A stretch of 64,000 bases of DNA, taken from Sedimentibacter sp. MB35-C1 (GTDB lineage: Bacteria > Bacillota > Clostridia > Tissierellales > Sedimentibacteraceae). The notes below the pieces were generated by a model. It ran no database searches and was not told the DNA's origin. It saw nothing but the letters and a program-made list of their open reading frames with translations. The stretch is from positions 248,001 to 312,000 of the forward strand of contig NZ_CP133188.1 in assembly GCF_030913635.1 (NCBI RefSeq), read 5' to 3'. Shown here one piece after another: positions 17,808 through 26,643 of the stretch; the stretch's first letter is position 1, and the number at the start of each line of letters is the position of its first letter. The position numbers and the translations under genes were made by a program.

Positions 17808-19633
17808 AATCTTTCCCTGCCTCCTTTAAGTATTCCATATCCGAAGTGATCACAGCGCAAGCACCTAGATGCCTCCTGTCTAGCTTCTTTTTCTGTCATG
17901 CAGTTCTCTACGCCTTCAAAATCGCAGACTCTCTCGCACGCTTCCCGTTCAGTCAGATTCACTCTTCCGCAAGGACTATGATCATCCAGATTAACGGCCG
18001 GAATTTCTACATCACAGGAAATTTCGTGCCTATATCCTAAATATGCATCAATGTTCGCTGCTACAACTTTAGCTGCAGCTATTGCCTTGATTACAGATGC
18101 CGGTCCGCTGGCACAATCGCCTCCCGCAAATACATCAGGGAAGTTTTCAAAAGTTCCGCTGCTTTTTGTAACAATTTTTCCCCGCTCCACAGGTATACCA
18201 AACTCTTCAAAATGACGGATTTCAATGTTTTGGCCTATTGCCACTATCAAAACATCACATGGAATATAAACATCTTTTTCGCCGGTAGGCTTAATGCTTG
18301 CGCGACCGTCTTTGATGGCGCTTACCATCTGCGGTGTGGCATAAAGCCCTTTAATATGGTTATGTTCATTCACATCCAATGACGCCGGAGCTTTAAGCGT
18401 AAGCACTTCTACACCTTCTGCAACTGCTCCTTCTATTTCGCCTGGAAGCGCTGTCATATCTGCAACTCTTCTGCGGTATACTATGCTCACTTTTTTAGCT
18501 CCAAGGCGTTTTGCCGTACGGACTGCATCCATTGAGACATTGCCGCCGCCGATAACTGCAACTTCTTTCCCTGACAGATCCATAATCTCGTTCTTGCCTA
18601 CATTTCGCAAGAATTGTACAGCCGACAGTACACCATCTGCATCTTCACCTTTGAGCCCAAGTTTCTTGTCCGTACTGGCTCCTATGGTAATTAATACTGC
18701 GTCATACTGTTCTCTCAGTTCCTGAATGGTTATATCCCGACCTATTTTCAAGCCATGCCTTACTTCTACACCGGTTCTCAAAATATTGTCGATGTCCTCC
18801 TGCAGCCGTTCTTTTGGAAGGCGATAATTTGGAATTCCATATCGAAGCATTCCTCCAAGTTTTGGGAGCATCTCATATACAGTTACATTATGTCCCATTA
18901 ACTGAAGGTAATATGCTGCACTTAAACCACCAGGTCCGCCGCCAAGCACTGCAATTTTCTTGCCGGTATTCTTCGCACATGCTGGAGGATTAACTATCCC
19001 GGCAAAATCTGCTGCCACACGTTTTAAACCGCGTATATTTATAGAATCATCCACCATATTTCTTCTGCATCTGGCTTCACACGGATGTTCACATATATAT
19101 GAACATGTTGTCGGAAATGGATTATCTTTTCGCATCAAGCGAATTGCATCCGCATATCTGCCTTCTCCAACTAATGCCACATATCCCGGAATATCTACAT
19201 GTGCAGGGCACAGAGACACGCACGGCACCGGCTGATTATACGTACAAGTACAACGTCCATTATTTATATGCTCAATGTAATCATCTCTGTATCCGATCAA
19301 CCCTTTGTATACCATGTTGGCAGCTTCATAACCAATGGCACAATCTGCGGAATCCATGATAGACAATGCTGTCTGCTCCATAATATCAAGAGTTTCCATC
19401 GTCGCATTTCCGTCCAACACATCTTTAATAAAATGATTTAACTGACCAAGACCAATCCGGCAAGGCACACATTTCCCGCAAGTCTGAGCATGACACAGCT
19501 CCAAAAATGCCCTCGACATATCCACCGGACATAGTCCAGGGGGACTGGATTCAATTCTTCGCTCCAAGTCCTTATAAAGTCCTTCCATTACAATTTTAGC
19601 TTTACTCGGTGAAGCAATTTCTAATCTGCTCAT
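17801..19633 (-). CDS. NuoF-tail/GltD-like FAD- and NAD(P)-binding iron-sulfur oxidoreductase
   Basis: About 610 residues. The first 110 residues match the C-terminal iron-sulfur domain of NuoF ('CHAQTCGKCVPCRIGLGQL' and a distal 'DCAIG' Cys). Next come 'CVSLCPAHVDIPGYV' and 'CEHPCEARCRR' of the GltD/dihydropyrimidine-dehydrogenase cluster domain, FAD motif 'VLGGGPGGLSAAYYL', NAD(P) motif 'GGGNVSMDAVRTAKRLGA' and a final 'AGGDCASGPASVIKAIAAAK'. The ATG at 19633 is chosen over an upstream GTG (19645) because 'MSRLEIASPSKAK' is the usual family start. It likely couples NAD(P)H with the hydrogenase downstream. Whether it bifurcates electrons cannot be told from sequence. Confidence 0.88.
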   Translation of the reverse strand: MSRLEIASPSKAKIVMEGLYKDLERRIESSPPGLCPVDMSRAFLELCHAQTCGKCVPCRIGLGQLNHFIKDVLDGNATMETLDIMEQTALSIMDSADCAIGYEAANMVYKGLIGYRDDYIEHINNGRCTCTYNQPVPCVSLCPAHVDIPGYVALVGEGRYADAIRLMRKDNPFPTTCSYICEHPCEARCRRNMVDDSINIRGLKRVAADFAGIVNPPACAKNTGKKIAVLGGGPGGLSAAYYLQLMGHNVTVYEMLPKLGGMLRYGIPNYRLPKERLQEDIDNILRTGVEVRHGLKIGRDITIQELREQYDAVLITIGASTDKKLGLKGEDADGVLSAVQFLRNVGKNEIMDLSGKEVAVIGGGNVSMDAVRTAKRLGAKKVSIVYRRRVADMTALPGEIEGAVAEGVEVLTLKAPASLDVNEHNHIKGLYATPQMVSAIKDGRASIKPTGEKDVYIPCDVLIVAIGQNIEIRHFEEFGIPVERGKIVTKSSGTFENFPDVFAGGDCASGPASVIKAIAAAKVVAANIDAYLGYRHEISCDVEIPAVNLDDHSPCGRVNLTEREACERVCDFEGVENCMTEKEARQEASRCLRCDHFGYGILKGGRERLW

Positions 19634-20109
19634 TATTAACTTCACTTCCTTATTTATATTTTTTAATCTCCATAAAGATTTAAAAGAATGCCCGTACAGG
19701 TTGCGAAGTAAAAAATGTTAAATACTTTTCTACATGGCATTCAATTTGTTCAGATGTAAGAGCTGCCTGATATCCGATGCTTATAAAATATTATAAGCCT
19801 TGCTCATTACATACCTCATTTCTTGGTTACCAACATCTGTATAGCAAAATATATACCATATTGAAGATTTTTAATAATTTTATTTTGCTATGAAATTTTA
19901 ACATCATTTATGCTTCATCATTGTAATGGTTATAAATGTTTTATAAATTTTTTTACAAAACAAGGTATTTTATTTCTCACCGAGAAATAATTTTCTTCAC
20001 GTTCTAAACTAAAAAACTCTTCTATGCATAACTTAAGAAATATAATTCTTTGTCTGTTATAACAGGTGCCACACTTTCAAATTGCATCTTTGTTCATTTC
20101 GTAAATCAT
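19634..20109. other. 476-bp intergenic gap inside the betaine reductase gene row
   Basis: AT-rich gap between the BCCT gene and the flavoprotein gene. It contains a palindrome TTATTTCTC-ACC-GAGAAATAA (19970-19990), which could be a terminator stem or operator, and a short reverse-strand frame with a good site (GAGGTATGTA-ATG, 'MSKAYNIL') that stops at once. No intact gene is seen. A separate promoter for the hydrogenase-trx-grd block may lie here, but none can be assigned firmly. Confidence 0.5.
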
Positions 20110-21597
20110 TTAAACATGTTCTGATTTTAATGCCTTTAACAATGAAACACAGGCAGCGAGCATAACAAATATAAACGGAAATGCAGCCGCTATTGATATT
20201 ATTTGAAGTGGTTTAAGCCCACCTGCAATTAACAGCCCTATTGCCATTAAGGATTGTACGATTCCCCACAGTACCTTTTTACTGTTCGGCGGATTTAAAT
20301 TGCCGTTTGAAGTCAGCATTGAAAGTACAAATGTGCCTGAATTGGCTGATGTTATGAAAAATGTACATACCAGAACTAATGCAGCTGCAGAAAGCACTAT
20401 ACCCATAGGATATTTTTCAAGCACTGTAAATAATCCTGTTTCCGGAACAGCCGCTACTTTTTCCAGTGCTTCAATGGATAAAATCCCTTCTTCTCCAAGG
20501 TGTATACCTAATGTTCCAAAAATCGCAAACCATACGATTGAGCCTACTGAAGGCGCCAATACTACACCTGCAATGAATTCGCGTATAGTTCTTCCTTTTG
20601 AGATTCTGGCAATAAAGACTCCTACAAATGGTGCCCATGCAATCCACCATGCCCAGTAGAATATTCTCCAATCCTGAATCCAACTGTTATCTCCGTAAAC
20701 TACCAGCATAAGACTGTCAGGAATAATATTGCAGATATACTGTCCCAACCCATTGGTGAAATTATTCAAAATTTCAACTTTGGGCCCTACAACCATGGCC
20801 AAAGCCATCAATATAAATGCAATGTACAGATTTACATCAGATATAATTTTAATACCTTTTTCTATTCCTGCCACAGCTGTCCATATATAAACAACTGTAA
20901 TCACAGAAATAATAATTATCTGTATCAGAAGCGTCGATGGAATTCCAAACATGTATTCCAATCCGCTGTTAATCTGCAGAACTCCCAAGCCCAGTGATGT
21001 AGTTACACCTGCAACAGTAGCGAACACTGCAAATACATCAATCGTCTTTCCCAATGCACCGTTAACTCCCTTCTCGCCAATCAATGGCTCAAATATAGAG
21101 CTAATCAGTGCAGGTTTCTTCTTACGAAATTGAAAATATGCCAACGCCAGTCCAATTATTGAATAATTAGCCCATGGATGAATTCCCCAGTGTAAAAATG
21201 AAGACTTTATTGCAAAATACGCAGCTTCAGCAGTTCCACCTTCCATGCCCATAGGGTTAATATAATGAGAAAGCGGTTCTGATATTCCCCAGAATACTAA
21301 TCCTACACCCATGCCTGCTCCAAAAAGCATGGCAAACCATGAAGAAGTCTTATATTCCGGCCTGGAATCATCATCTCCCAGACGAAGCTTTCCGTACTTG
21401 CTAAAAGCAATGCTTATTATAAATATGACAAACAACAGCATAGCCAATAAATACAGCCATCCAAATTTTATTGTAAGGAAATTATATACAGCATTGGAAA
21501 CATAGACAAAGCTATCATTCAATGCTACCGCCCATATGGCAATTCCTCCTGTAAGCAACATAGAAAGATAAAAAACATAATTTTTTTCTTTGATCAA
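20110..21597 (-). CDS. BCCT family betaine/choline/carnitine transporter
   Basis: 495-residue secondary transporter with about twelve hydrophobic helices. The signature region 'WAWWIAWAPFVGVFIARISKGRT' near residues 305-335 and 'FGAGMGVGLVFWGISEPLSHY' near residue 90 mark the BCCT family, whose members bring in trimethylammonium compounds by Na+/H+ symport or exchange. It follows grdH by 38 bp and is in the same direction, so it most likely supplies betaine to the reductase. This is the main reason for preferring betaine as substrate of the adjacent GrdH/GrdI. Confidence 0.94.
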   Translation of the reverse strand: MIKEKNYVFYLSMLLTGGIAIWAVALNDSFVYVSNAVYNFLTIKFGWLYLLAMLLFVIFIISIAFSKYGKLRLGDDDSRPEYKTSSWFAMLFGAGMGVGLVFWGISEPLSHYINPMGMEGGTAEAAYFAIKSSFLHWGIHPWANYSIIGLALAYFQFRKKKPALISSIFEPLIGEKGVNGALGKTIDVFAVFATVAGVTTSLGLGVLQINSGLEYMFGIPSTLLIQIIIISVITVVYIWTAVAGIEKGIKIISDVNLYIAFILMALAMVVGPKVEILNNFTNGLGQYICNIIPDSLMLVVYGDNSWIQDWRIFYWAWWIAWAPFVGVFIARISKGRTIREFIAGVVLAPSVGSIVWFAIFGTLGIHLGEEGILSIEALEKVAAVPETGLFTVLEKYPMGIVLSAAALVLVCTFFITSANSGTFVLSMLTSNGNLNPPNSKKVLWGIVQSLMAIGLLIAGGLKPLQIISIAAAFPFIFVMLAACVSLLKALKSEHV

Positions 21598-21635
21598 ACC
21601 ACTTCTCCCTTCTTTTCCATAATTACAGTACCCGC

Positions 21636-22940
21636 TTATACCTTAAATACAGTTTGTTCGCTCACATCTGTAGCAAGACTTTCCAATGCTACTTTAGTTC
21701 TATGATAACGAAGCTTCCACTGTTCTTCTTTTGAGGTACCTGGATCTCCTAACGGATACGGTATGGAGATAGTTGGAACAATTCTGTTTGCTCCTACTGT
21801 CAACGACACCGGAATCAAGTTGCACATATGCACAACCGGTAATCCGGCCTTTTCAAATTCTTTAACCATCGTTGCACCGCAACGTGTACAGGTGCCTCAG
21901 GTTGATACTAGTATTACAGCATCTACACTATCCTCTTGCAGATACGGCAAAATTTCATTTGCCATTCTCATGGCCTCAGCTTGAGTTGTTCCCGTTCCTA
22001 CGGTAGTATAGAAATATGAATGAAGTTTTCCAAACACTCCTTCTTTCTCCATAACTTTTAATGCATCGATTGGTGTTATTACATTAGGATTTGCATCTGC
22101 AGCCGCAGGGTCAAAACCGGCATGTATGGTTTTGTATTCTCCTGCTTTTAATGCATCTATACCTTCTATATTGTACCTTCCCCAACGTGTAGCTGATGCA
22201 GACTGAATACGGTCAGGATTGTCCACAGGTACAATTCCACCTGTATTAACAAGTGCAATCTTTGCCTTTTTCAGATCTTTCAGAGCAGGAGCAATAGGAA
22301 CACGTTCCATTTTCGGAATCGGAAGTTCTGTCTGAAATTTTTCTCCGCTTAACTTTTTAAGAAGCATATCTATCATTCTTTCAGAAGCAGGTGTACCTTC
22401 ATTAAGCCACATCTGACGACGGATTCCTCTTGCAAAATATCCTTCTTCCGAAGCGCTTTGAATTTCTTCATCATTAAGTATTTTATTAGCAAGCTTAACC
22501 ATTGCGGCCACATCTTTACGCATCTTAGATGCAATATTACCGCCTTGCATAATATACATGTCTTTTTTAAACATCTCAACGCCTGGATTCTCTATGTTCA
22601 TAGATGTCACAACCGGTACATTGTATTTTTCTTTTACAGCTTTACATATGGTTCCACAGGCAACTCCATATCGTCCCGCCTGAAATGCAGGTCCCGCAAG
22701 AAAGATATCTATTTCTTTTCCTTCCAGCATTCCCAATATAGTGTTAACTGCATCCTCAGTATTACTTCCCATATAGTTGTCTCCGCATATGACTGTATGG
22801 GTAATCTCTGCATCCAATTTTTTAGCGAACTCAAGAGCAGGCCCTACTTTTCCTTCTCTGATTTCCGGAGCAAAATCAGCCTTATCTTCACCGCCTATTT
22901 GTCCAAAAAACTGATTAACGTACAAAATCGCTTTTTTCAT
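21636..22940 (-). CDS. grdH: betaine (or sarcosine) reductase selenoprotein B subunit, UGA-containing
   Basis: Selenoprotein of protein B, which binds the substrate and forms the Se-carboxymethyl intermediate. The frame from 22940 ('MKKAILYVNQFFGQIGGEDKA') meets an in-frame TGA at 21897-21899 and goes on as 'GTCTRCGATMVKEFEKAG' to 21636, giving 434 residues, the normal GrdB/F/H length. The Sec lies in a 'VSTUGTCTRCG' motif (UxxC), as in the family. GrdH versus GrdF cannot be decided by motif. The adjoining BCCT carrier and the paired GrdI-like gene 12 bp upstream favour betaine. Confidence 0.9.
21870..21899 (-). promoter_or_regulatory. grdH selenocysteine UGA with downstream SECIS-like hairpin
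   Basis: The TGA is at 21897-21899. A perfect six-base-pair stem CGTTGC-GGT-GCAACG (21870-21884) begins 12 bases after it, the distance expected of bacterial SECIS elements read by SelB. An alternative stem GCACC/GGTGC nests nearer the UGA. Confidence 0.7.
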
Positions 22941-22952
22941 TTTATCTCTCCT

Positions 22953-24278
22953 CTAAAATTCTTTCATTGTTTTGGGGGACCACCCACACACTCGGTCTCC
23001 GCAAAACATGGAGTTATTTTCCATAATAATGGAGCCATCCGGTCTTACTGAAGGCCCTAAGATTTCATCATCCGGCCATCCACCAGATAATCCGTCTCTT
23101 GCCAAAGCTTCCAGTTCTCCCAATACAGTCTCCATCGGAGGAAGTTCAATTAATTCAGACACATTTCCACAAGATACGATCGCATCACATTTTTCATCCA
23201 ATGTTACAAGAGGCTGTGACTGTCCATCACGTCCAGTACATTCATTGGTAACGCCTACCGTTTTAATTCCAGCATCTTCTAAAGCAACATAGCATCCTAT
23301 AAAATCTGCATCAGGGTTTCCGTATCCTTCTTCCGCAACAACAGCTCCATCAGCACCAAGAGTCTTTGCAATTTGAGCTACGAACAATGCAGAACGCTCT
23401 TTCTGTTCCAATGCTACATTAAGGTTAGACATTATAACACCAAGGAAATTAATTGTTTTTCCGTGTTCCTTATATAAAGCCTTAATGTTAGGACAGTTCT
23501 GGAAATCATATGTGGACCACTTAGAGGAAACCGGCATAAAACTTCCCGAAACCATCGCTCCATCCAGAATTTCATTTGGGTGCATTACTGTAGGAACAAC
23601 GTGATTCATATCCCATCCGTAGACTAAATCGTTATAGCCCATTTCTTCCATCTGAGACTGCGGCTGCATTACATATACGACAGAGAATAATTTTTTCAAT
23701 TCATCCCCACGTTTTGTAATTTCACCAAGTTCATATACCTCTTTTTCTTCAGGCTCTAATTCTTTCACACATTCCGCAACATACTCTGCAAGTTTATGTC
23801 CGGCTCTTCTTAAAGCATCATTCTTTTTCTGCTGCTCACGATGTTCAAACTTCTCGTTAGTGTCTGCTACAAGAACAATGTTATTCAATTCTCCAAACAA
23901 AGTGTACTTCTGTCCTTCGCCGCTCATGTCAATAAGTCCGTCCTGGAAGCCTCCCCAATGTCTGCCTACCACTAATACACTGCAGTTTTTCAATGCGTGT
24001 GCCGTTCCGTTTCCTGCCGGCTGCAACGGTCCTGTATATCCCGGAAAAGCACTTCTTCCATCCAGCCTGATTCTTGGCTCAATGGCTTCCTTAACCGGAC
24101 ACATACGAATCTTGTCTCCTGGTTTCGCTATGTATAAGTCCGCTTCCGTGATACGTTCATCATTTTTGATAAAGTCCAGAGCTTCCTGTTTGTTTATTGT
24201 CAGGACTCCATTATCAAATGACAGTTTATCTCCGAAAACGATATCCTTTACATAGAAATTTCCTAATTCCAATTTCAT
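22953..24278 (-). CDS. grdI: betaine (or sarcosine) reductase component B, pyruvoyl-type proprotein
   Basis: 441-residue GrdE/GrdG/GrdI-type proprotein that in the family is cut into alpha and beta chains, with a Cys turning into the pyruvoyl group that binds the substrate amine. The segment 'VGVTNECTGRDGQSQPLV' near residue 355 holds a candidate cleavage Cys (the exact site is my inference). First gene of the reductase row, directly after the twin-operator region and opposite a TetR gene. It is 12 bp from grdH. Betaine is preferred over sarcosine or glycine because of the BCCT gene two positions downstream. Confidence 0.9.
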   Translation of the reverse strand: MKLELGNFYVKDIVFGDKLSFDNGVLTINKQEALDFIKNDERITEADLYIAKPGDKIRMCPVKEAIEPRIRLDGRSAFPGYTGPLQPAGNGTAHALKNCSVLVVGRHWGGFQDGLIDMSGEGQKYTLFGELNNIVLVADTNEKFEHREQQKKNDALRRAGHKLAEYVAECVKELEPEEKEVYELGEITKRGDELKKLFSVVYVMQPQSQMEEMGYNDLVYGWDMNHVVPTVMHPNEILDGAMVSGSFMPVSSKWSTYDFQNCPNIKALYKEHGKTINFLGVIMSNLNVALEQKERSALFVAQIAKTLGADGAVVAEEGYGNPDADFIGCYVALEDAGIKTVGVTNECTGRDGQSQPLVTLDEKCDAIVSCGNVSELIELPPMETVLGELEALARDGLSGGWPDDEILGPSVRPDGSIIMENNSMFCGDRVCGWSPKTMKEF

Positions 24279-24391
24279 GGTAAATCCTCCTTATGCTATT
24301 TGCATCTTAGATATCGGCGATACTGCACTTGCCTAATGTCACATCTTTTTCTTATTGATAAACACAATAATTTGTGCTATTGTATAATTTG

Positions 24392-24474
24392 GATATTATA
24401 CAAATAATATAAATAAGCGCGCTTATTGCATGTGATATTGTATAAATAATATCAATAAGCGCGCTTATTGTCAA
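24392..24474. promoter_or_regulatory. grdI promoter with twin palindromic operators
   Basis: Two 37-bp direct repeats (24392-24428 and 24434-24470, three mismatches) each end in a palindrome AATAAGCGCGCTTATT (24412-24427; 24453-24470 with one more pair). Centres are 42 bp apart, four helical turns. On the reverse strand TTGACA (24469-24474) and TATTAT (24446-24451) are 17 bp apart and enclose the second palindrome. Likely binding sites of the divergent TetR protein. Confidence 0.75.
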
Positions 24475-24583
24475 GCTATTTTTATAACTTCTTACTTACT
24501 TATAACTATTTTTCATAATTTAAATAAAAAACTACACGGCACTTTCAATTATGATTATGCCGTAAAGAGAGGGGCAGTTTACT

Positions 24584-25243
24584 ATGAAAGAGCTTGAATT
24601 ACTAGAAAAAGAAGAAAATAAAAAATATAATACAATTCGTTTTGTTAATGCAGCTCAAGAAATAATTGATGAAGAAGGGCTCAAAGGTGCCTCTATACGA
24701 AAGATTTCTCAAAGAGCAGGCTTTCATAATTCGACTATATATTTGTATTTTAAGGACCTTGATCAATTAATTATGCTTGCCTCTATGAAGTATTTTCGAG
24801 AGTACAGTCACTCCCTTGAGTTGCAGAGCCAAAAACAGTTATCTACCGTCGAAAATTTCCTTTCTATATGGAATCTATTTATTGATGCAATTTTAACAAA
24901 CCCTCACATATTTTATAATTTTTTCTTTGGAAAGAGAAGCGACAACTTGAAAGAAATTATGAATTTGTATTATCAAATTTTCCCTGAAGAACGCGATCAG
25001 TTCTCCGAAGATATTGAATCTATGTATTTTGGCAGCAATATTAATGAAAGATGTTTAAATCTTTTGCACCCGCTGATTAAAGAAAAAAATCTTGTTACAG
25101 ATAAAAACGTATCTATGCTTAATGAAATTACCGTAAGTTATTGCAAATATAAACTAATGCAGAAATGCCAGGATCCTTCATTGGATTCCCAGCAGATAAA
25201 AAAAGATATACTTGCTGCGATATCTCATGTTACAGGAATATAG
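24584..25243 (+). CDS. TetR/AcrR family transcriptional regulator
   Basis: 219 residues. The N-terminal helix-turn-helix lies at about residues 18-63 ('AAQEIIDEEGLKGASIRKIS' then 'AGFHNSTIYLYFKDLDQLI'), followed by an all-helical ligand domain without clear similarity. A ribosome binding site GAGAGGGG precedes the ATG. It is divergent from the grdI row with two palindromic repeats in between, so it probably controls betaine reduction and its own gene. The inducer may be betaine or a derivative; this is inference. A terminator follows at 25318-25348. Confidence 0.88.
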   Translation: MKELELLEKEENKKYNTIRFVNAAQEIIDEEGLKGASIRKISQRAGFHNSTIYLYFKDLDQLIMLASMKYFREYSHSLELQSQKQLSTVENFLSIWNLFIDAILTNPHIFYNFFFGKRSDNLKEIMNLYYQIFPEERDQFSEDIESMYFGSNINERCLNLLHPLIKEKNLVTDKNVSMLNEITVSYCKYKLMQKCQDPSLDSQQIKKDILAAISHVTGI

Positions 25244-25317
25244 ATTAAATATAATTATTTACTTACAGCAGAAATTAAAGTTAAAGATTATTTAAATACT
25301 GATTTGAATATAAAAAC

Positions 25318-25348
25318 AAGCTGCATATTAATTAACAATATGCAGCTT
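25318..25348. terminator. bidirectional terminator
   Basis: Perfect 12-bp arms AAGCTGCATATT and AATATGCAGCTT with a seven-base loop between the converging TetR and Cse60-like genes. Confidence 0.75.
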
Positions 25349-25378
25349 ATAATCTTGAACCTATACTTTTATGTACTC

Positions 25379-25552
25379 TTATTCATAAAACACGCTTACG
25401 ACTAGAAAAGTAAGATCTGTTTCATGATTGTAACTTTGTGACTGCTTAATGTCCAACACTTTTTTGTCGCTGATAAAGCCATTAAGCTCTCCTTCTAAAT
25501 TGTTAACGTCTATTGTTTCACTTATATTTCCCTTAAAAATTTTCACTTTCAC
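25379..25552 (-). CDS. Cse60-like sporulation protein, 57 aa (GTG start)
   Basis: A small gene too short for usual ORF cut-offs. GTG at 25550-25552 with a strong site (GGAGGcacaaa) and stop at 25379. The protein starts 'VKVKIFKGNISETIDVNN', has 'VLDIKQSQSYN' in the middle and ends 'FLVVSVFYE', which fits the small Cse60/DUF2758 family (first residues K-V-K-x-F, central V-x-D-I-K, final hydrophobic strand). Cse60 is a sigma-E-dependent sporulation gene product in Bacillus with unknown biochemistry. It overlaps the end of the DUF898 frame by 20 bp, suggesting coupling before that gene broke. Confidence 0.7.
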   Translation of the reverse strand: MKVKIFKGNISETIDVNNLEGELNGFISDKKVLDIKQSQSYNHETDLTFLVVSVFYE

Positions 25553-25940
25553 TTTGTGCCTCCATTATTAGATATTTAATATTATAATTGTTATTATGCA
25601 ATGTTGTGTTTTTTACTTTCCATTTTACTAACGCTATTCCTAGCCAAAGTCCGTAAATGCCCAAAGTAATAATTGTTAACAGGAACCATTTTATCCAATT
25701 ACCAAAAAGTCCAATTGCTGTTCCGTTAAATTTTAATCTTTTCCCTTCAATCACAGTGTGGTTTGTTTTCCATCCATATATCATGCATAGTGCCTAAGGG
25801 TAGCATATCCCAAATGTTACAGCTGTAATCAAAGTTCCTAGAATACTCCATCCAATTAATTGCAATACCCCCCCATCAAAATACGATTCTTGTCTTGAAC
25901 TTAAGCCATTAATATTAACATTGACATCTAAGTTTGACAT
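25533..25940 (-). pseudogene. DUF898 (YjgN-like) membrane protein, broken by an in-frame TAG
   Basis: From an ATG at 25940 with a good site (GGAGGGATTGGGAA-ATG) the frame encodes 'FDGGVLQLIGWSILG' and 'AVTFGICYP', then TAG at 25794-25796 (codon 49), and without shift 'ALCMIYGWKTNHTVIEGKRL' and 'FGNWIKWFLLTIITLGIYG' to the stop at 25533. In DUF898 proteins a Trp follows 'GICYP', so the TAG is a one-base change from TGG. The frame is otherwise intact over 135 codons. Recent nonsense mutation or sequence error; the downstream part alone lacks its first membrane segment. Confidence 0.75.
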
Positions 25941-26142
25941 TTCCCAATCCCTCCTTTTAATAATATAATTACCAAAATTATACCAATTAAAACATTTATT
26001 ATCAATACCATTTTACAATTTATAACATTTTTCAACTTTATTGGCTCTCTATGCAGCTAATTCAATTCAAAATGACAACAACACAAAATGCTGGTAATAT
26101 GCTGAAAAGACCATCACTTCGTGTTTTGCTCATAATGCGAAA

Positions 26143-26457
26143 TTAAAATAAACTTCCATTATACTTCTTTTGTGCCGTTCCAATCAATATAAACCCGATT
26201 ATAAAGAATGGAACAGAACAAGTCCACCAATAAGCGGTATAGGTTACATAATCAAGGATACCTGCTAATATACACCCTGTGCCAATTAGCACAATTCCTT
26301 TCCCAAACAGCGTGGTATAAGCTTTTTTATCTTTTTCTTTCACGTTTGTATAATGGTAGGAATGTATAAGAGAGATTTTTTCTTTTTTCCAAATGAGAAA
26401 ACCAAAGCAAGTACAAAACAAGCCGGCTGACAGCATAATAATTAACCCAATAATCAC
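26143..26457 (-). CDS. DUF3784-like small membrane protein, 104 aa
   Basis: Three hydrophobic helices (about residues 1-23, 50-70, 78-98) with a short basic loop between the first two ('KKEKISLIHSYHYTNVKEKD'), the pattern of DUF3784 proteins in Firmicutes. Function unknown. The start ATG follows GGAGGGATTAGCTGT. It has no clear partner; the tRNA-Ser gene lies 96 bp upstream on the same strand. Confidence 0.6.
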   Translation of the reverse strand: MIIGLIIMLSAGLFCTCFGFLIWKKEKISLIHSYHYTNVKEKDKKAYTTLFGKGIVLIGTGCILAGILDYVTYTAYWWTCSVPFFIIGFILIGTAQKKYNGSLF

Positions 26458-26553
26458 AGCTAATCCCTCCGTTATAAATTTTCTTTAATTAATATTATCA
26501 TAAGTAAAACAAAAAATCATGTATAAAATGTGAACTCATACATGATTTTCATT

Positions 26554-26643
26554 TGGCGGAGAATGCGGGATTCGAACCCGCGATACGGTTCCCCGTATAC
26601 ACGCTTTCCAGGCGTGCTCCTTCAACCACTCGGACAACTCTCC
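26554..26643 (-). tRNA. tRNA-Ser (anticodon GGA)
   Basis: Ninety-nucleotide class II tRNA on the reverse strand. Acceptor GGAGAGT pairs with ATTCTCC, followed by discriminator G and an encoded CCA (26554-26556). The anticodon arm reads CGCCTGGAAAGCG (anticodon GGA), a long variable arm TATACGGGGAACCGTA follows, and the T arm has GGTTCGAATCC. Confidence 0.96.

Noticed and set aside
22458-23051. 197-codon forward frame over grdH/grdI
   Set aside because: Antisense to two conserved reductase genes; no ribosome site.
24392-24470. Two-copy 37-bp repeat as a CRISPR remnant
   Set aside because: Only two units with a 5-bp separation, located between divergent genes and containing promoter boxes; an operator is a better explanation.
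25794-25796. TAG in the DUF898 frame as pyrrolysine
   Set aside because: The position corresponds to a conserved Trp and the protein is no methylamine methyltransferase; nonsense mutation or base error is simpler.
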